The notes under the pieces: model-generated
What the model saw: only the letters and a program-made list of their open reading frames with translations
The model's database searches: none
What the model was told of the DNA's origin: nothing
Assembly (NCBI GenBank): GCA_029880285.1
Contig: JAOUOS010000007.1
Span: forward strand, 56,146-120,145
Source of the DNA: Spirochaetia bacterium
GTDB lineage: Bacteria; Spirochaetota; Leptospiria; Turneriellales; JAOUOS01
Direction: 5' to 3'
Length of the DNA: 64,000 nucleotides
Position numbers and translations under genes: made by a program
Shown: positions 52,688 through 62,471 of the stretch, piece after piece
How the letters are laid out: every line of letters starts with the position of its first letter
Numbering within the stretch: the stretch's first letter is position 1

Positions 52688-53611
52688 ATGAAAAAAAAAT
52701 ATTTAATAACTGGCGGGGCAGGATTCATAGGCTCTCATATTGCCGAGGAACTGTTAATAAATAATCACGAAGTAATTGTGTATGATAATTTTAGCACAGG
52801 CAAAAGAGAAAACTTAGAATTTGAAGATGTTTCTAATTTAAAAATTATTGAGGCTGATATTCGTGATTATGAAAAAATTGAAAAAGCGTGCGATTCTGTT
52901 GACGGAATTTTTCATCAAGCTGCTCTTGTTTCTGTACCTCTTTCGTTTGAAAAACCCGCAGAAAGTTTTCAAATTAACGCTGCTGGCACCTTAAATGTTC
53001 TTGAAGCAGCAAGAAAAAAAAAAGTAAAAAGAATTTTAATGGCAAGTTCTGCCGCGGTTTATGGGAACAACCAGAATTTACCAATAAAAGAAACAGAACC
53101 AATTATACCTTTGTCTCCTTACGGGTTAGAAAAATCTATTGATGAATCTCTATGTAAATTTTATCATGAAGTATATGGTTTAGAAGCTATAGTTTTAAGA
53201 TATTTTAATGTGTTTGGATGTAAACAAAATCCGTTTTCATCATACTCTGGGGTTATTTCTATTTTCTTAAATAATCTTAAAAATAATAAAGAATGTGTAA
53301 TATTTGGTGACGGCGCTCAGAGTAGAGATTTTATTTATGTTAAAGACGTGGCAAAGGCCAATATATTGGCCATGAATGAAAAGAAAATAAATTATGGAAC
53401 ATACAATGTGGGTACAGGTATTGCTGTTTCTATAAACGAACTTTTTAATACAATAAAGTCGATATTTAAAAATGAAATTCATCCTCGGTTTGAAGAACCT
53501 ATGTTTGGCGATGTAAAACATTCTTTGGCAGATGTTACAAAAATTAAAAATGATCTGCGTTTTGCATTTGATTATAGCCTGCTTGAAGGCTTAAAAAAAA
53601 TTCTATCTTAA
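52688..53611 (+). CDS. UDP-hexose/HexNAc 4-epimerase-like SDR (GalE/WbpP family)
   Basis: The NAD motif is [11 protein letters not shown], followed by VIVYDNFSTGKRENL, FHQAALVSVPLSFEKP and SSAAVYG. The catalytic Y-x3-K is in SPYGLEKSIDE, and RYFNVFGCKQNPFSSYSGVISIF and GDGAQSRDFIYVKDVA complete the extended SDR pattern. The length is 307 residues. It is closest in style to the WbpP/GalE 4-epimerases of polysaccharide loci. Its substrate may be UDP-GlcNAc or UDP-glucose, and this is not determined. Confidence 0.78.
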   Translation: MKKKYLITGGAGFIGSHIAEELLINNHEVIVYDNFSTGKRENLEFEDVSNLKIIEADIRDYEKIEKACDSVDGIFHQAALVSVPLSFEKPAESFQINAAGTLNVLEAARKKKVKRILMASSAAVYGNNQNLPIKETEPIIPLSPYGLEKSIDESLCKFYHEVYGLEAIVLRYFNVFGCKQNPFSSYSGVISIFLNNLKNNKECVIFGDGAQSRDFIYVKDVAKANILAMNEKKINYGTYNVGTGIAVSINELFNTIKSIFKNEIHPRFEEPMFGDVKHSLADVTKIKNDLRFAFDYSLLEGLKKILS

Positions 53612-54591
53612 TGCCAAAAATATTTATTTCTAATTTTCCTTTCGCGAGAGAAAGCTCTAAACCGTTAGATATTTTAAATAAAACCGGTTGGGATATTAAG
53701 ATAAATACTTTAAATAGAAAATTAAAATCCAAAGAGCTGATAGACTACGCGCTAGATTGTGAAGGATTAATTGCAGGTACAGAAAATTTAGAATATTTAA
53801 TTGAAAAGTCTGTAAAACTAAGAATTATTTCAAGAATAGGAATTGGCCTTGATTCAGTACCATTAAAACTTTGCAAAGACAAAGGGATAATGGTAACATA
53901 TACTCCCGATGCCGTAACCGATGCTGTGGTAGAATTTACCATAGGCTTGATGATTTCTTTAACACGGCATATAGTAAAAGCCGACAGTGAAATTCGTAAA
54001 AATATTTGGATACGCCATATGGGTAAAAGAATAGAAGAATCTGTTATAGGTATAATTGGTTTAGGCAGAGTAGGTACTAAAGTATGTAAATATTTGCTGT
54101 CTTTTAAGCCTATGCAGGTTTTAGTAAATGACATTAAAGATAAATCAAAAGAAATAGAAACTTTAAGAAACAAAGGATTAAATATTTTAAGTTCATCAAA
54201 AGATGAAATTTACAAAAAAAGCGATATAATATCAATTCATACTCCGCTTACGCACAAAACAAAAAATATGATTTCAACTGAAGAGTTTAATTTAATGTCT
54301 AAAAATACTTTTTTAATAAATACGGCACGTGGCGGAATTATTGATGAACATGCTCTATATTCTGTTTTAGAAAAAAATCAAATAGCGGGAGCCGCGATGG
54401 ATGTTTTTGAAAATGAACCATATCATGATAAATTGTGTGAGTTAAAAAACATAATATTGACACAGCATATGGGATCATTTTCGTATGACTGTAGAATGAA
54501 TATGGAACTTCAAGCGTCAGAAGCAATTCTTGATTTTTTTAACGGAAGAATACCTAAGAATGTTGTTCCTGAAGAAGAGTATGGGTGGTAG
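53611..54591 (+). CDS. D-2-hydroxyacid dehydrogenase (phosphoglycerate-dehydrogenase-like)
   Basis: The protein has the two-domain NAD-dependent hydroxyacid dehydrogenase fold. Its cofactor motif is GIIGLGRVGTKV (about residues 147-158). The catalytic Arg is in INTARGGIIDE, Glu is in MDVFENEPYHD and His is in LTQHMGSFSYDCR. The length is 326 residues. Such genes occur in several glycan clusters, where they may provide a hydroxy- or keto-acid substituent. Its start overlaps the epimerase stop by one base. Confidence 0.8.
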   Translation: MPKIFISNFPFARESSKPLDILNKTGWDIKINTLNRKLKSKELIDYALDCEGLIAGTENLEYLIEKSVKLRIISRIGIGLDSVPLKLCKDKGIMVTYTPDAVTDAVVEFTIGLMISLTRHIVKADSEIRKNIWIRHMGKRIEESVIGIIGLGRVGTKVCKYLLSFKPMQVLVNDIKDKSKEIETLRNKGLNILSSSKDEIYKKSDIISIHTPLTHKTKNMISTEEFNLMSKNTFLINTARGGIIDEHALYSVLEKNQIAGAAMDVFENEPYHDKLCELKNIILTQHMGSFSYDCRMNMELQASEAILDFFNGRIPKNVVPEEEYGW

Positions 54592-54633
54592 TTAAGTTAG
54601 CTGTACGTCGCTATTAATTTATATGTTTTATTT

Positions 54634-54831
54634 ATGATAATACAAGAAACAGCTAACATTGACAAGGGAGCTATAATCACATGAAGTGCAAATCCGTGTA
54701 CCATTATGGCGGTTGTTTCGAAGAGAAAATTTTAGTGGCTGGTAAAATCTGGCGAGATATTAAACCTGTTTATTAAAATTGAGGGCGAAATTATTTGCGA
54801 AAATACTGGGGAAAAATATAATAATGATTAA
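54634..54831 (+). pseudogene. wbpD: Decayed second copy of wbpD (acetyltransferase remnant)
   Basis: One frame reads MIIQETANIDKGAIIT, stop, then ANPCTIMAVVSKRKF, stop, then [11 protein letters not shown] and [13 protein letters not shown], ending at 54831. Each part aligns in order with the intact WbpD at 14320: [41 protein letters not shown] and [12 protein letters not shown]. Two large internal deletions and two stop codons show a dead gene. It fills the gap between the hydroxyacid dehydrogenase and rmlA, and its last codons overlap the rmlA start. Confidence 0.75.
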
Positions 54832-55693
54832 AAAAGGTATAATTTTAGCCGGCGGTTTAGGAACTAGGTTGTATCCAGTTACATCTGCGATTTCAAAACA
54901 ATTGCTACCGGTTTATGATAAGCCCATGATTTTTTATCCGCTTTCAGTATTAATGTTGGTAGATATAAGAGAAGTATTAGTTATTTCAACACCTCAGGAT
55001 TTGCCAATGTATAAAAAAGTTTTAGAGGATGGCTCTAAATGGGGATTATCAATTTCGTATGCTGAACAGCTACATCCAAATGGATTGGCTGAATCTTTTA
55101 TTATAGGAGAAAATTTCATTGAAAAAGACAATGTAGCTTTAATATTGGGTGATAATATTTTTTATGGTCAGGGTTTTTCTACAACATTAAAAAATGCCGC
55201 AAACTTTACAGAGGGTGCCGTAATTTTTGCTTACCCGGTAAAAGATCCTGAAAGATTTGGTATTGTTGAAGTTGATGAAAAGAATAATGCAATTTCTTTA
55301 GAAGAAAAACCTAAAAAACCTAATTCTTTTTATGCCGTAACCGGTTTATATTTTTATGATAATTCAGTTGTTAATATCGCAAAATCGCTTTCTCCTTCAG
55401 AAAGAGGCGAACTTGAAATTACAGATTTGAATAAAAAATACCTTGAAAACAAAAAACTCAAAACTGTTTTATTGGGGCGGGGCTTTGCATGGCTTGATAC
55501 TGGAACACATGAAAGTCTGCTTGAAGCTTCGGAATTTGTAAAAACAATTGAACATAGGCAAGGCTTAAAAATTGCATGTCTTGAAGAAATAGCATATTCA
55601 AAAGGCTGGATAACAAAAGAGCAGCTATTAAATCAAGTTCATTATTTAGAAAAAACAGAATACGGAAAATACCTTAAAAGCCTGATTTCATGA
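54824..55693 (+). CDS. rmlA: Glucose-1-phosphate thymidylyltransferase RmlA
   Basis: RmlA makes dTDP-glucose. The motifs [64 protein letters not shown] and [18 protein letters not shown] are typical. The start is set at the ATG at 54824 ([11 protein letters not shown]), giving 289 residues. The frame stays open back to a TTG at 54779, but those extra residues come from the wbpD remnant sequence read in another frame. It overlaps rmlB by 4 bases. Confidence 0.95.
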   Translation: MIKKGIILAGGLGTRLYPVTSAISKQLLPVYDKPMIFYPLSVLMLVDIREVLVISTPQDLPMYKKVLEDGSKWGLSISYAEQLHPNGLAESFIIGENFIEKDNVALILGDNIFYGQGFSTTLKNAANFTEGAVIFAYPVKDPERFGIVEVDEKNNAISLEEKPKKPNSFYAVTGLYFYDNSVVNIAKSLSPSERGELEITDLNKKYLENKKLKTVLLGRGFAWLDTGTHESLLEASEFVKTIEHRQGLKIACLEEIAYSKGWITKEQLLNQVHYLEKTEYGKYLKSLIS

Positions 55694-56706
55694 AAAATAT
55701 TCTTATTACGGGCGGTGCAGGGTTTATTGGCAGTAACTTTGCGCATTATATTTTAAATAAATATAATAATATTTCTATTATAGTTTTGGATAAACTGACT
55801 TATGCAGGCAATGAAGAAAACCTTTCAGGAATTAAAGAAAACAATCGGTTTCATTTTGTAAAAGGTGATATTTGTAATGTCTCTCTATTAAAAGATATTT
55901 TTCTTGAGTATAACATTAAAGGTATTTTTCACTTTGCCGCAGAGTCTCATGTAGATAATTCTATAGATGAACCAGAAATCTTTGTACGAACGAACGTTCT
56001 TGGAACATTTCATTTATTAGAAACCGCTAAAAGCTATTGGATGAAAGAACCTTTTAAATACAACGAAAAATATGAAGATACTTGTTTTTTGCATGTATCA
56101 ACTGATGAAGTTTATGGCTCGCTTGGGTCTGAAGGATATTTTACCGAAGAAACTCCCTACGCGCCTAATTCGCCGTATAGCGCTACAAAAGCGGGTAGTG
56201 ATATGTTGGTTAGAAGTTTTTATCATACATATGGTTTAAATACAATTATAACAAATTGTTCAAATAATTATGGACCTAATCAGCATGATGAAAAACTTAT
56301 TCCGACAATTATTAGAAAAGCTTTATTGAAAGAAAATATTCCTATTTATGGTGATGGAAAAAACATAAGAGACTGGCTTTATGTAGAGGATCATTGTAAG
56401 GCATTAGATATTGTATTTCAAAATGGTCGAAAAGGAGAAGTGTATAATATTGGTGCTAATTGTGAAAAAACAAATATTGAAATAGCTTTTAAAATATGTG
56501 AAATCTTAGATGAATTAAAACCACTTGATAATAAAGAATCGTATAAAGAATATATCTCGTTTGTAAAAGATAGGCCCGGACATGATAAAAGATATGCTAT
56601 TGATGCTTCAAAAGTAATTAATGAATTGAAATGGCAGGCAGGCACTAAATTTGAAAAAGGTATATTTAGTACAATAAAGTGGTTTATGAAGAAGTATCGA
56701 ATTTAA
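55690..56706 (+). CDS. rmlB: dTDP-glucose 4,6-dehydratase RmlB
   Basis: RmlB converts dTDP-glucose to dTDP-4-keto-6-deoxyglucose. The NAD motif [17 protein letters not shown] lies at the N terminus, followed by [48 protein letters not shown] (Y-x3-K) and [24 protein letters not shown]. The length is 338 residues. RmlC and RmlD are absent, so the keto sugar is not made into rhamnose here. The wecE gene at 59439 probably uses it. Confidence 0.95.
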   Translation: MKNILITGGAGFIGSNFAHYILNKYNNISIIVLDKLTYAGNEENLSGIKENNRFHFVKGDICNVSLLKDIFLEYNIKGIFHFAAESHVDNSIDEPEIFVRTNVLGTFHLLETAKSYWMKEPFKYNEKYEDTCFLHVSTDEVYGSLGSEGYFTEETPYAPNSPYSATKAGSDMLVRSFYHTYGLNTIITNCSNNYGPNQHDEKLIPTIIRKALLKENIPIYGDGKNIRDWLYVEDHCKALDIVFQNGRKGEVYNIGANCEKTNIEIAFKICEILDELKPLDNKESYKEYISFVKDRPGHDKRYAIDASKVINELKWQAGTKFEKGIFSTIKWFMKKYRI

Positions 56707-56721
56707 TTACATTTACTTTAA

Positions 56722-57666
56722 ATGGAAAAAAAAATAAAAGAAAAAAAAATCTCTGTTATTGTTCCTGTATATAAATGTATAGAATGCTTAAATGATTTGT
56801 ATATACAGTTAAAAAATGTATTGCTCTTAATATCAAATAATTTTGAAATAATTTTTATTAATGATGCAAGCCCTGATAACACATGGCATATTATAAAAAA
56901 TATTGCTAAAAAAGATAAAAAAGTAAAGGGCTTAAATCTTTCTCGAAATTTCGGTCAACATCATGCAATTATAGCAGGAATTGATCATGTAAACAGTGAT
57001 TGGGTTGTAGTTATAGATTGTGATTTGCAGGAAAACCCGGCAGATATAAAAAGACTTTATGATAAAGCGATAGAAGGTTTTGATATGGTATTAGCAAAAA
57101 GAATAACAAGAGAAGATACTTTTTTAAAAATATTTACATCTAAAATTTATTTTTATATATTTAATTATTTTACAGATACAAAAGCTAATAATGATATAGG
57201 AAATTTTGGAATATACTCTAAGAAAGTAATTGAAAGTATAAAAGAATTTAAGGAACAAAATCGTGTTTTTTCATTATTAACTAACTGGACTGGTTTTAAT
57301 AGAGCAGTAATAAATATAACTCGTTATAAGAGAAAATCAGGTAAATCATCATATAATATAAGAAAATTATTAAAGCTAGCGGTAGAAAGTATTATTTCAC
57401 ATTCTAATAAACCCTTAAAATTTACAGTTTTTTTAGGATTAATATTATCATTTTCCTCATTTCTGATAGGTTTATGGCTAATAACGCAGTATTATATATA
57501 TTCGATTTCGGTTAAAGGCTGGACAAGTTTAATTGTATCTATTTATTTCTTAAGTGGGCTCATTTTAGGTGCAATAGGTATGCTTGGTTTATATATAGGT
57601 AAAATTTTTGATCAAGTAAAAAATAGGCCTTTTTATATAATTAGCGATAAAATAAATATAAAGTAA
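56722..57666 (+). CDS. GT2 undecaprenyl-phosphate sugar transferase (GtrB/DPM1-like)
   Basis: The N-terminal GT-A domain has VIVPVYKCIECLNDLY, FINDASPDNTW, NLSRNFGQHHAI and VIDCDLQENP (D-x-D). Two membrane segments at the C terminus (about residues 230-250 and 265-290) fit GtrB, ArnC and DPM-type enzymes. Such proteins load a sugar onto undecaprenyl phosphate on the cytoplasmic side. With the small flippase at 58266 and the GT-C-like protein at 60576 it could form a three-part periplasmic branch-adding system. Confidence 0.82.
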   Translation: MEKKIKEKKISVIVPVYKCIECLNDLYIQLKNVLLLISNNFEIIFINDASPDNTWHIIKNIAKKDKKVKGLNLSRNFGQHHAIIAGIDHVNSDWVVVIDCDLQENPADIKRLYDKAIEGFDMVLAKRITREDTFLKIFTSKIYFYIFNYFTDTKANNDIGNFGIYSKKVIESIKEFKEQNRVFSLLTNWTGFNRAVINITRYKRKSGKSSYNIRKLLKLAVESIISHSNKPLKFTVFLGLILSFSSFLIGLWLITQYYIYSISVKGWTSLIVSIYFLSGLILGAIGMLGLYIGKIFDQVKNRPFYIISDKINIK

Positions 57667-57678
57667 TTAAAATAAGTC

Positions 57679-58233
57679 ATGGCATATTATAATCAAGATG
57701 AATTAAGTAAGATGGGCTGGAAAAAACTAGGTATAAATATTAAAGTTTCTACGAAAGCAAGTATTTATAATTATGAGCAAATTGAAATTGGTGATAATTC
57801 AAGAATAGATGATTTTTGTTTATTATCAGGTAAAATAAAAATTGGTAAAAATGTACATATTGCCCCTTATTGTAATTTAGCCGGGGGAGAAAAAGGAATA
57901 ATACTTGAAGATTTTGTTGGCTTGGCATATAATGTACATATTTTTACACAATCAGATGACTATTCTGGTAGAACATTAACTAATCCAACCATTCCTGATA
58001 AATATAAGGATGAATATAAAAAATCAATATTAATTGAAAAACATGCAATAATTGGTACGGGTTCTATAATTTTTCCAGGTGTAATTTTGGCAGAGGGCAC
58101 ATCAATAGGTGCCATGTCGCTTATAAAACGAAGAACAAGACCATGGAGTATTTATTCAGGTAATCCGGCAAAATTTATTAAAGCTAGAAGTAAAAAACTA
58201 TTAGAGTTAGAGAAAAAATTCTTAAATGAATAA
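57679..58233 (+). CDS. Left-handed beta-helix acyltransferase
   Basis: Hexapeptide repeats run from about residue 28 to 150 (IEIGDNSRIDDFCLLSGKIKIGKNVHIAPY; ILIEKHAIIGTGSIIFPGVIL). The loop HIFTQSDDYSGRTLTNPTIPDKYK and the end IYSGNPAKFIKARSKKLLELE are typical of sugar O- or N-acetyltransferases. With rmlAB and wecE around it, it may acylate the amino group of dTDP-Fuc4N or a hydroxyl of the finished sugar. The length is 184 residues. Confidence 0.75.
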   Translation: MAYYNQDELSKMGWKKLGINIKVSTKASIYNYEQIEIGDNSRIDDFCLLSGKIKIGKNVHIAPYCNLAGGEKGIILEDFVGLAYNVHIFTQSDDYSGRTLTNPTIPDKYKDEYKKSILIEKHAIIGTGSIIFPGVILAEGTSIGAMSLIKRRTRPWSIYSGNPAKFIKARSKKLLELEKKFLNE

Positions 58234-58265
58234 ATAAATCTTTAATTCTACTTTAGAGGGCACCA

Positions 58266-58628
58266 ATGAAATATTCGTATGTTATTTTAACTATTTTATG
58301 TACTGTTTATGGTCAGCTTATGTTAAAATGGAGAATTTCACTAAATAAACATTTTCCTGAAAGTGCAAAGGATAAGATCATTTTTTTAATTCAGAATCTC
58401 CAGGATATTTGGATTTTAACAGCTTTTTTTGCTGCCTTTGTTGCAGCTCTCTCATGGATGGCGGCAATGACAAAAATGCAGTTAAGCGATGCTTATCCTT
58501 TTTTAAGCATTACTTTCCCGGTGGTGGTAATTTTAAGTGGATTTTTTTTTAATGAGCCATTGTCGGTTTATAAGTATTTAGGTTTAATAATAATTGTGGC
58601 TGGTGTTATTGTAATTAGTAGGGGCTAA
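58266..58628 (+). CDS. Small EamA/ArnE-like lipid-linked sugar transporter
   Basis: The 120-residue protein has four membrane segments. It begins YVILTILCTVYGQLMLKWRI and carries the motifs FVAALSWMAAMTKMQLSDAYPF and YLGLIIIVAGVIVISRG. These match the ArnE/small-multidrug-resistance-like half of EamA proteins. Such proteins flip undecaprenyl-phosphate sugars. It sits two genes after the GtrB-like transferase. GAGGG before the ATG is a good ribosome-binding site. Confidence 0.75.
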   Translation: MKYSYVILTILCTVYGQLMLKWRISLNKHFPESAKDKIIFLIQNLQDIWILTAFFAAFVAALSWMAAMTKMQLSDAYPFLSITFPVVVILSGFFFNEPLSVYKYLGLIIIVAGVIVISRG

Positions 58629-58650
58629 TAAATTAAAATTTGAGGTATAA

Positions 58651-59442
58651 TTGAAATTGATCAATGGATTTAAATCTTACGCGCCAACTATGGCAAAGCA
58701 AAATACGGGTTTTGATAAAAAAAGTTATGAGTTCTTATTCAAACTTGAAGAGAAAAATTTTTGGTTTAAGTCGCGTAATCGGTTAATTATCTATTTTATA
58801 GGAAAGTATTTTGGCAACAAGGGACTATTTCTTGAAATAGGTTGTGGAACAGGATTTGTTCTTCAAGGTATTAAAGAAAATTTTTCTCAAATTAAATGCC
58901 ATGGCAGCGAGATTTATACAAAGGGATTAAAATTCTCGCAAAAAAGGGTTCCTGACTCTGAGTTATTTCAAATGGATGCGCGGAATATTCCATTTAAGAA
59001 TAAATATAATTTAGTAGGCGCATTTGATGTAATTGAACATATTGAAGAAGACGAAATTGTTTTAAGGCAGATTTATAAAACATTAAAAAAATCCGGCGTT
59101 GTTACTATTACGGTACCTCAGCACCAGTTCTTGTGGAGTAAGATTGATGAATTTGCTTTTCATAAACGAAGATATAACAAAAAAGATTTAATTAACAAAT
59201 TACAAAAATCGGGATTTAAAATAATTAGAGCAACATCTTTTGTTTCGGTATTATTACCTTTTATGTTTATATCAAGATTTATAAATAAACAAAATACATT
59301 TGATCCTGTAAAAGAATTTCAAATCAATTTTATATTAAATAAAATTTTTGAATGGTGCTTAGCTATTGAACGAGTATTAATAAAAGTTGGTTTTAATTTT
59401 CCCTTTGGTGGTTCATTAATTATTGCCGCAAAGAAAAAATGA
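58651..59442 (+). CDS. Class I SAM-dependent methyltransferase
   Basis: The protein begins at a TTG at 58651, with TGAGGT ahead. Motif I is FLEIGCGTGFVLQGI, followed by CHGSEIYTKGLKFSQKR, QMDARNIPFKNKYNLVGAFDVIEHIEED and VVTITVPQHQFLWSKIDEFAFHKRRY. The conserved HKRRY loop is shared with sugar-linked methyltransferases near glycan clusters. The length is 263 residues. It overlaps wecE by 4 bases, suggesting action on the same Fuc4N product or its lipid-linked form. Confidence 0.75.
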   Translation: MKLINGFKSYAPTMAKQNTGFDKKSYEFLFKLEEKNFWFKSRNRLIIYFIGKYFGNKGLFLEIGCGTGFVLQGIKENFSQIKCHGSEIYTKGLKFSQKRVPDSELFQMDARNIPFKNKYNLVGAFDVIEHIEEDEIVLRQIYKTLKKSGVVTITVPQHQFLWSKIDEFAFHKRRYNKKDLINKLQKSGFKIIRATSFVSVLLPFMFISRFINKQNTFDPVKEFQINFILNKIFEWCLAIERVLIKVGFNFPFGGSLIIAAKKK

Positions 59443-60572
59443 ATATTGCATTTAATAAACCATTTATTACAGGAAATGAAGAAATATATATCAAAGACGT
59501 TTTATTAAAGAATAAATTCTCAGGTGATGGCCATTATACAAAAAAATGTCATCAATGGCTTGAAAAAAATATTGCAGCTAAGAAAGCTTTGCTTACGCCG
59601 TCATGTACAGCGGCTCTCGAGATGGCGGCAATTCTTGCTGATATTACACCGGGAGATGAAGTTATTATGCCTTCATATACCTTTGTGTCTACAGCCAATG
59701 CTTTTGTTTTAAGAGGAGGTGTTCCAGTTTTTGTCGATATACGATCTGATAATTTAAATATTGATGAAAAAAAAATTGAAAATGCTATAACTGATAAAAC
59801 GAAAGCAATTGTTGTAGTTCACTATGCTGGTGTAAGTTGTGAAATGGATGAAATAATGAAAATTGCAAATAACTATAATTTATTAGTTATAGAAGATGCT
59901 GCACAAGCAATAGGGGCTTATTATAAAGATAAGCATTTGGGTGCTATAGGGAACTTTGGATGCTTTAGCTTTCATGAAACAAAAAATGTTAGTTCAGGTG
60001 AAGGTGGAGCCTTGATTATAAATGATGAACAATTCATTAAAAGAGCTGAAATCATTAGAGAAAAAGGTACTGACCGATCTAGATTTTTACGTGGTGAAAT
60101 AGATAAATACACATGGGTAGATATTGGTTCTTCTTATTTACCAAATGAAATTACTGCCGCATTCTTATACGCGCAACTTGAGGCTTCCCAAAAGATAACT
60201 CAAAAAAGACTTAAAATTTGGAATACATATCATAACGCTTTTGAAGGGCTTGAAAAAAAACAAAAATTAAAGAGGCCAGTTATTTCAAAATTTGCTAAAC
60301 ATAATGCGCATATATATTACCTGATATTAGAAAATGCGGATATCAGAGAAAAATTTATTCAGATCTTAAAAGAAAATGGTATTAATGTTGTTTTTCATTA
60401 TATTCCGTTACATATTTCATCCTTTGGAAAGAAGTTAGGAAAGTTATCTGAAAATTTAAAAAACACAGAAAATTTATCTGAACGTTTGGTAAGGCTGCCC
60501 CTATATTGTGATATATCTAAAAAAGATTTAGATATGGTTATTTTAGCAGTAAAACAGTTTTATAAAAATTAA
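59439..60572 (+). CDS. wecE: dTDP-4-amino-4,6-dideoxygalactose transaminase (WecE/RffA)
   Basis: WecE aminates dTDP-4-keto-6-deoxyglucose to dTDP-Fuc4N. The match to enterobacterial WecE is close in motifs: IAFNKPFITGNEE, KALLTPSCTAALEMAAIL, GDEVIMPSYTFVSTANAFVLRGG, VVHYAGVSCEMDEI and EDAAQAIGAYY. The PLP lysine is in FSFHETKNVSSGEGGAL, followed by EIIREKGTDRSRF. The length is 377 residues. With RmlA and RmlB upstream this completes the route, so L-rhamnose is not needed. Confidence 0.94.
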   Translation: MNIAFNKPFITGNEEIYIKDVLLKNKFSGDGHYTKKCHQWLEKNIAAKKALLTPSCTAALEMAAILADITPGDEVIMPSYTFVSTANAFVLRGGVPVFVDIRSDNLNIDEKKIENAITDKTKAIVVVHYAGVSCEMDEIMKIANNYNLLVIEDAAQAIGAYYKDKHLGAIGNFGCFSFHETKNVSSGEGGALIINDEQFIKRAEIIREKGTDRSRFLRGEIDKYTWVDIGSSYLPNEITAAFLYAQLEASQKITQKRLKIWNTYHNAFEGLEKKQKLKRPVISKFAKHNAHIYYLILENADIREKFIQILKENGINVVFHYIPLHISSFGKKLGKLSENLKNTENLSERLVRLPLYCDISKKDLDMVILAVKQFYKN

Positions 60573-60575
60573 AAT

Positions 60576-62471
60576 ATGCAAACAAATAAATTATTTAATA
60601 ATTTAAGACATACTTTTATATTGAAAGAATTAAACTATAATAAATTTTATGAATATTTTTTAATTGCAATATCGTTTTTTTATATAGGATATTTAATATA
60701 TCTTTTTTCATATTTTAATAATACATTTGATTTTACGGATGATAGTTTCTATTGGCTATCTGCAAAATATGCTTCAAATTTTTCTTTTGCTTTGTCTTTA
60801 TTTGGTCACTATGTAGGAATTCTTTATGTACTTGCATTTAAGAATATATTTATAACCAGAATATTAGGCGCTATCATATTATTAGTAAGTTTTTATTATT
60901 TAGTCTTATCTAATGAAAAATTATTGTTAACATTGAATAAATCGGCTAGGCCAATAAATAAGAAAATCGTATTATTGATGACATCTTTTGTGCTTATTTA
61001 TTATGGAAAATATTTTTTATTAAATCCTAGTTATAACTGGCTGGCATTGGTAAGTGTCGTTATTTTTTATGGTGGTCTATTTTCTTTGGCGGTACAGGAA
61101 GAAGAAACTGAGACTCAAAATAAATTCATATTAAAAATAATATATGTATCAATAGGGGCATGGTTATCATGGGCAGCAAAACCCACTACTGCAATTGGCG
61201 TTTTTGTTGTTTTTATATTATTTATGATTATTCATATAAAAATTCAATATATTAATAAAATAAAAATTATTCTATATGTTTTAGCTACTACACTAATATT
61301 TACGATTTTACATATTTTGGTTTTTGAGAAAGATATTTCAAGTTTTGTTAGAAAATATTACTTAGGAATAGAGGCCTCAAATATTTTGGGTGGTCATAAA
61401 GTTTCAATTCAAAATAAGCTTCTTGAAGTATGGGATAATTTAAAAAAAATGTTTAAATATTCTCTTAATAATACTTTTTCAATATCTTTTTTAATAACTA
61501 TATTTGTACTCAAAATATTATTTTATAAAAGCGCTGTTTTTAAATTAGATAAAATAAAAAATATTAAAGCATATATTGTAACTGTCATGTATTTTTTTCT
61601 TTTCTTCACATTTTTCCCTATTTCTTTTCAAATAAAATATTTTGTTTTAGATAACAATTTTGCTTTAGTTGTCTTATATACTTGTCTGGTTCTATTAATT
61701 ATTCAGGTTCTCAGTTTTGATATGGAATTATTTTTTAATTATAACAAAAAAAATATTAAAGAATATCTTCTGCAAAAACTTTATTTTATAGGCCTAATAG
61801 TAATCTTATTATTAGGGCCTTTTATTATAGTTATAGGTAGTAATAACAATTATATTTCTCATATGTATCTATTCACGTCCATCTTCTTTTTGGCTCTATA
61901 TTTACTATTATCTATTAATTATTTTACAAAAAAATACTTTCCTCAAGTAATGATATTAATTTTTTTTTACATAATCACATGCTCTCTAGATAACGCGATG
62001 AAGTCTCCCTATAGAATGCCGAATTCTGTATTTGAACCGTCAAATAAAATAGAAATTATGGCAGATAAGAATAGCTTGTATCTAAATAAAAAAGCAAATA
62101 CATATATCTCTTCACTGCAAGATATCGCTCTTAAGTTCGGCTGGGAAAAGAAAAATTATCTAATCGATTTAACAGGAGGAACTCCCGGCGCTATATTAAT
62201 TTTAGACGCGATACCGCTGGGAGCGCCTTGGATTCTAGGCGGATATAACGGTAGTAAACATTTTGCAAAATATACTTTATTAAAAGATAACAAAAATAAT
62301 CTAAATAAGGCATGGGTTTTAACGACCCCTGATGGTCCTATAAAAATCAATCCAACCATATTAAATGAAATTGGTTTAAGTTTTCCAAAAAACTACACAA
62401 GAGTTGGTAAAATCGATTTTCTATATCATAGAAAAGAAACACATGTATTTTGGAAACCTAACGCAGAATGA
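60576..62471 (+). CDS. Large polytopic membrane protein, GT-C glycosyltransferase-like
   Basis: The 631-residue protein has 11-13 hydrophobic segments. After the first segment the loop FDFTDDSFYWLSAKYAS carries an acidic pair (D-D) as in GT-C enzymes. The C-terminal ~130 residues form a soluble periplasmic domain (MADKNSLYLNKKANTYISSLQDIALKFGW... TPGAILILDAIPLGAPWILGG). GT-C enzymes transfer sugars from polyprenyl phosphates in the periplasm. The GtrB-like and ArnE-like genes upstream suggest this is the third part of such a system. No family is certain. Confidence 0.6.
   Translation: MQTNKLFNNLRHTFILKELNYNKFYEYFLIAISFFYIGYLIYLFSYFNNTFDFTDDSFYWLSAKYASNFSFALSLFGHYVGILYVLAFKNIFITRILGAIILLVSFYYLVLSNEKLLLTLNKSARPINKKIVLLMTSFVLIYYGKYFLLNPSYNWLALVSVVIFYGGLFSLAVQEEETETQNKFILKIIYVSIGAWLSWAAKPTTAIGVFVVFILFMIIHIKIQYINKIKIILYVLATTLIFTILHILVFEKDISSFVRKYYLGIEASNILGGHKVSIQNKLLEVWDNLKKMFKYSLNNTFSISFLITIFVLKILFYKSAVFKLDKIKNIKAYIVTVMYFFLFFTFFPISFQIKYFVLDNNFALVVLYTCLVLLIIQVLSFDMELFFNYNKKNIKEYLLQKLYFIGLIVILLLGPFIIVIGSNNNYISHMYLFTSIFFLALYLLLSINYFTKKYFPQVMILIFFYIITCSLDNAMKSPYRMPNSVFEPSNKIEIMADKNSLYLNKKANTYISSLQDIALKFGWEKKNYLIDLTGGTPGAILILDAIPLGAPWILGGYNGSKHFAKYTLLKDNKNNLNKAWVLTTPDGPIKINPTILNEIGLSFPKNYTRVGKIDFLYHRKETHVFWKPNAE

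Noticed and set aside
54779..54823. TTG at 54779 as start of rmlA.
   Set aside because: The extra 15 residues come from wbpD-relic sequence read in another frame, and RmlA proteins start right before the KGIILAGG segment.
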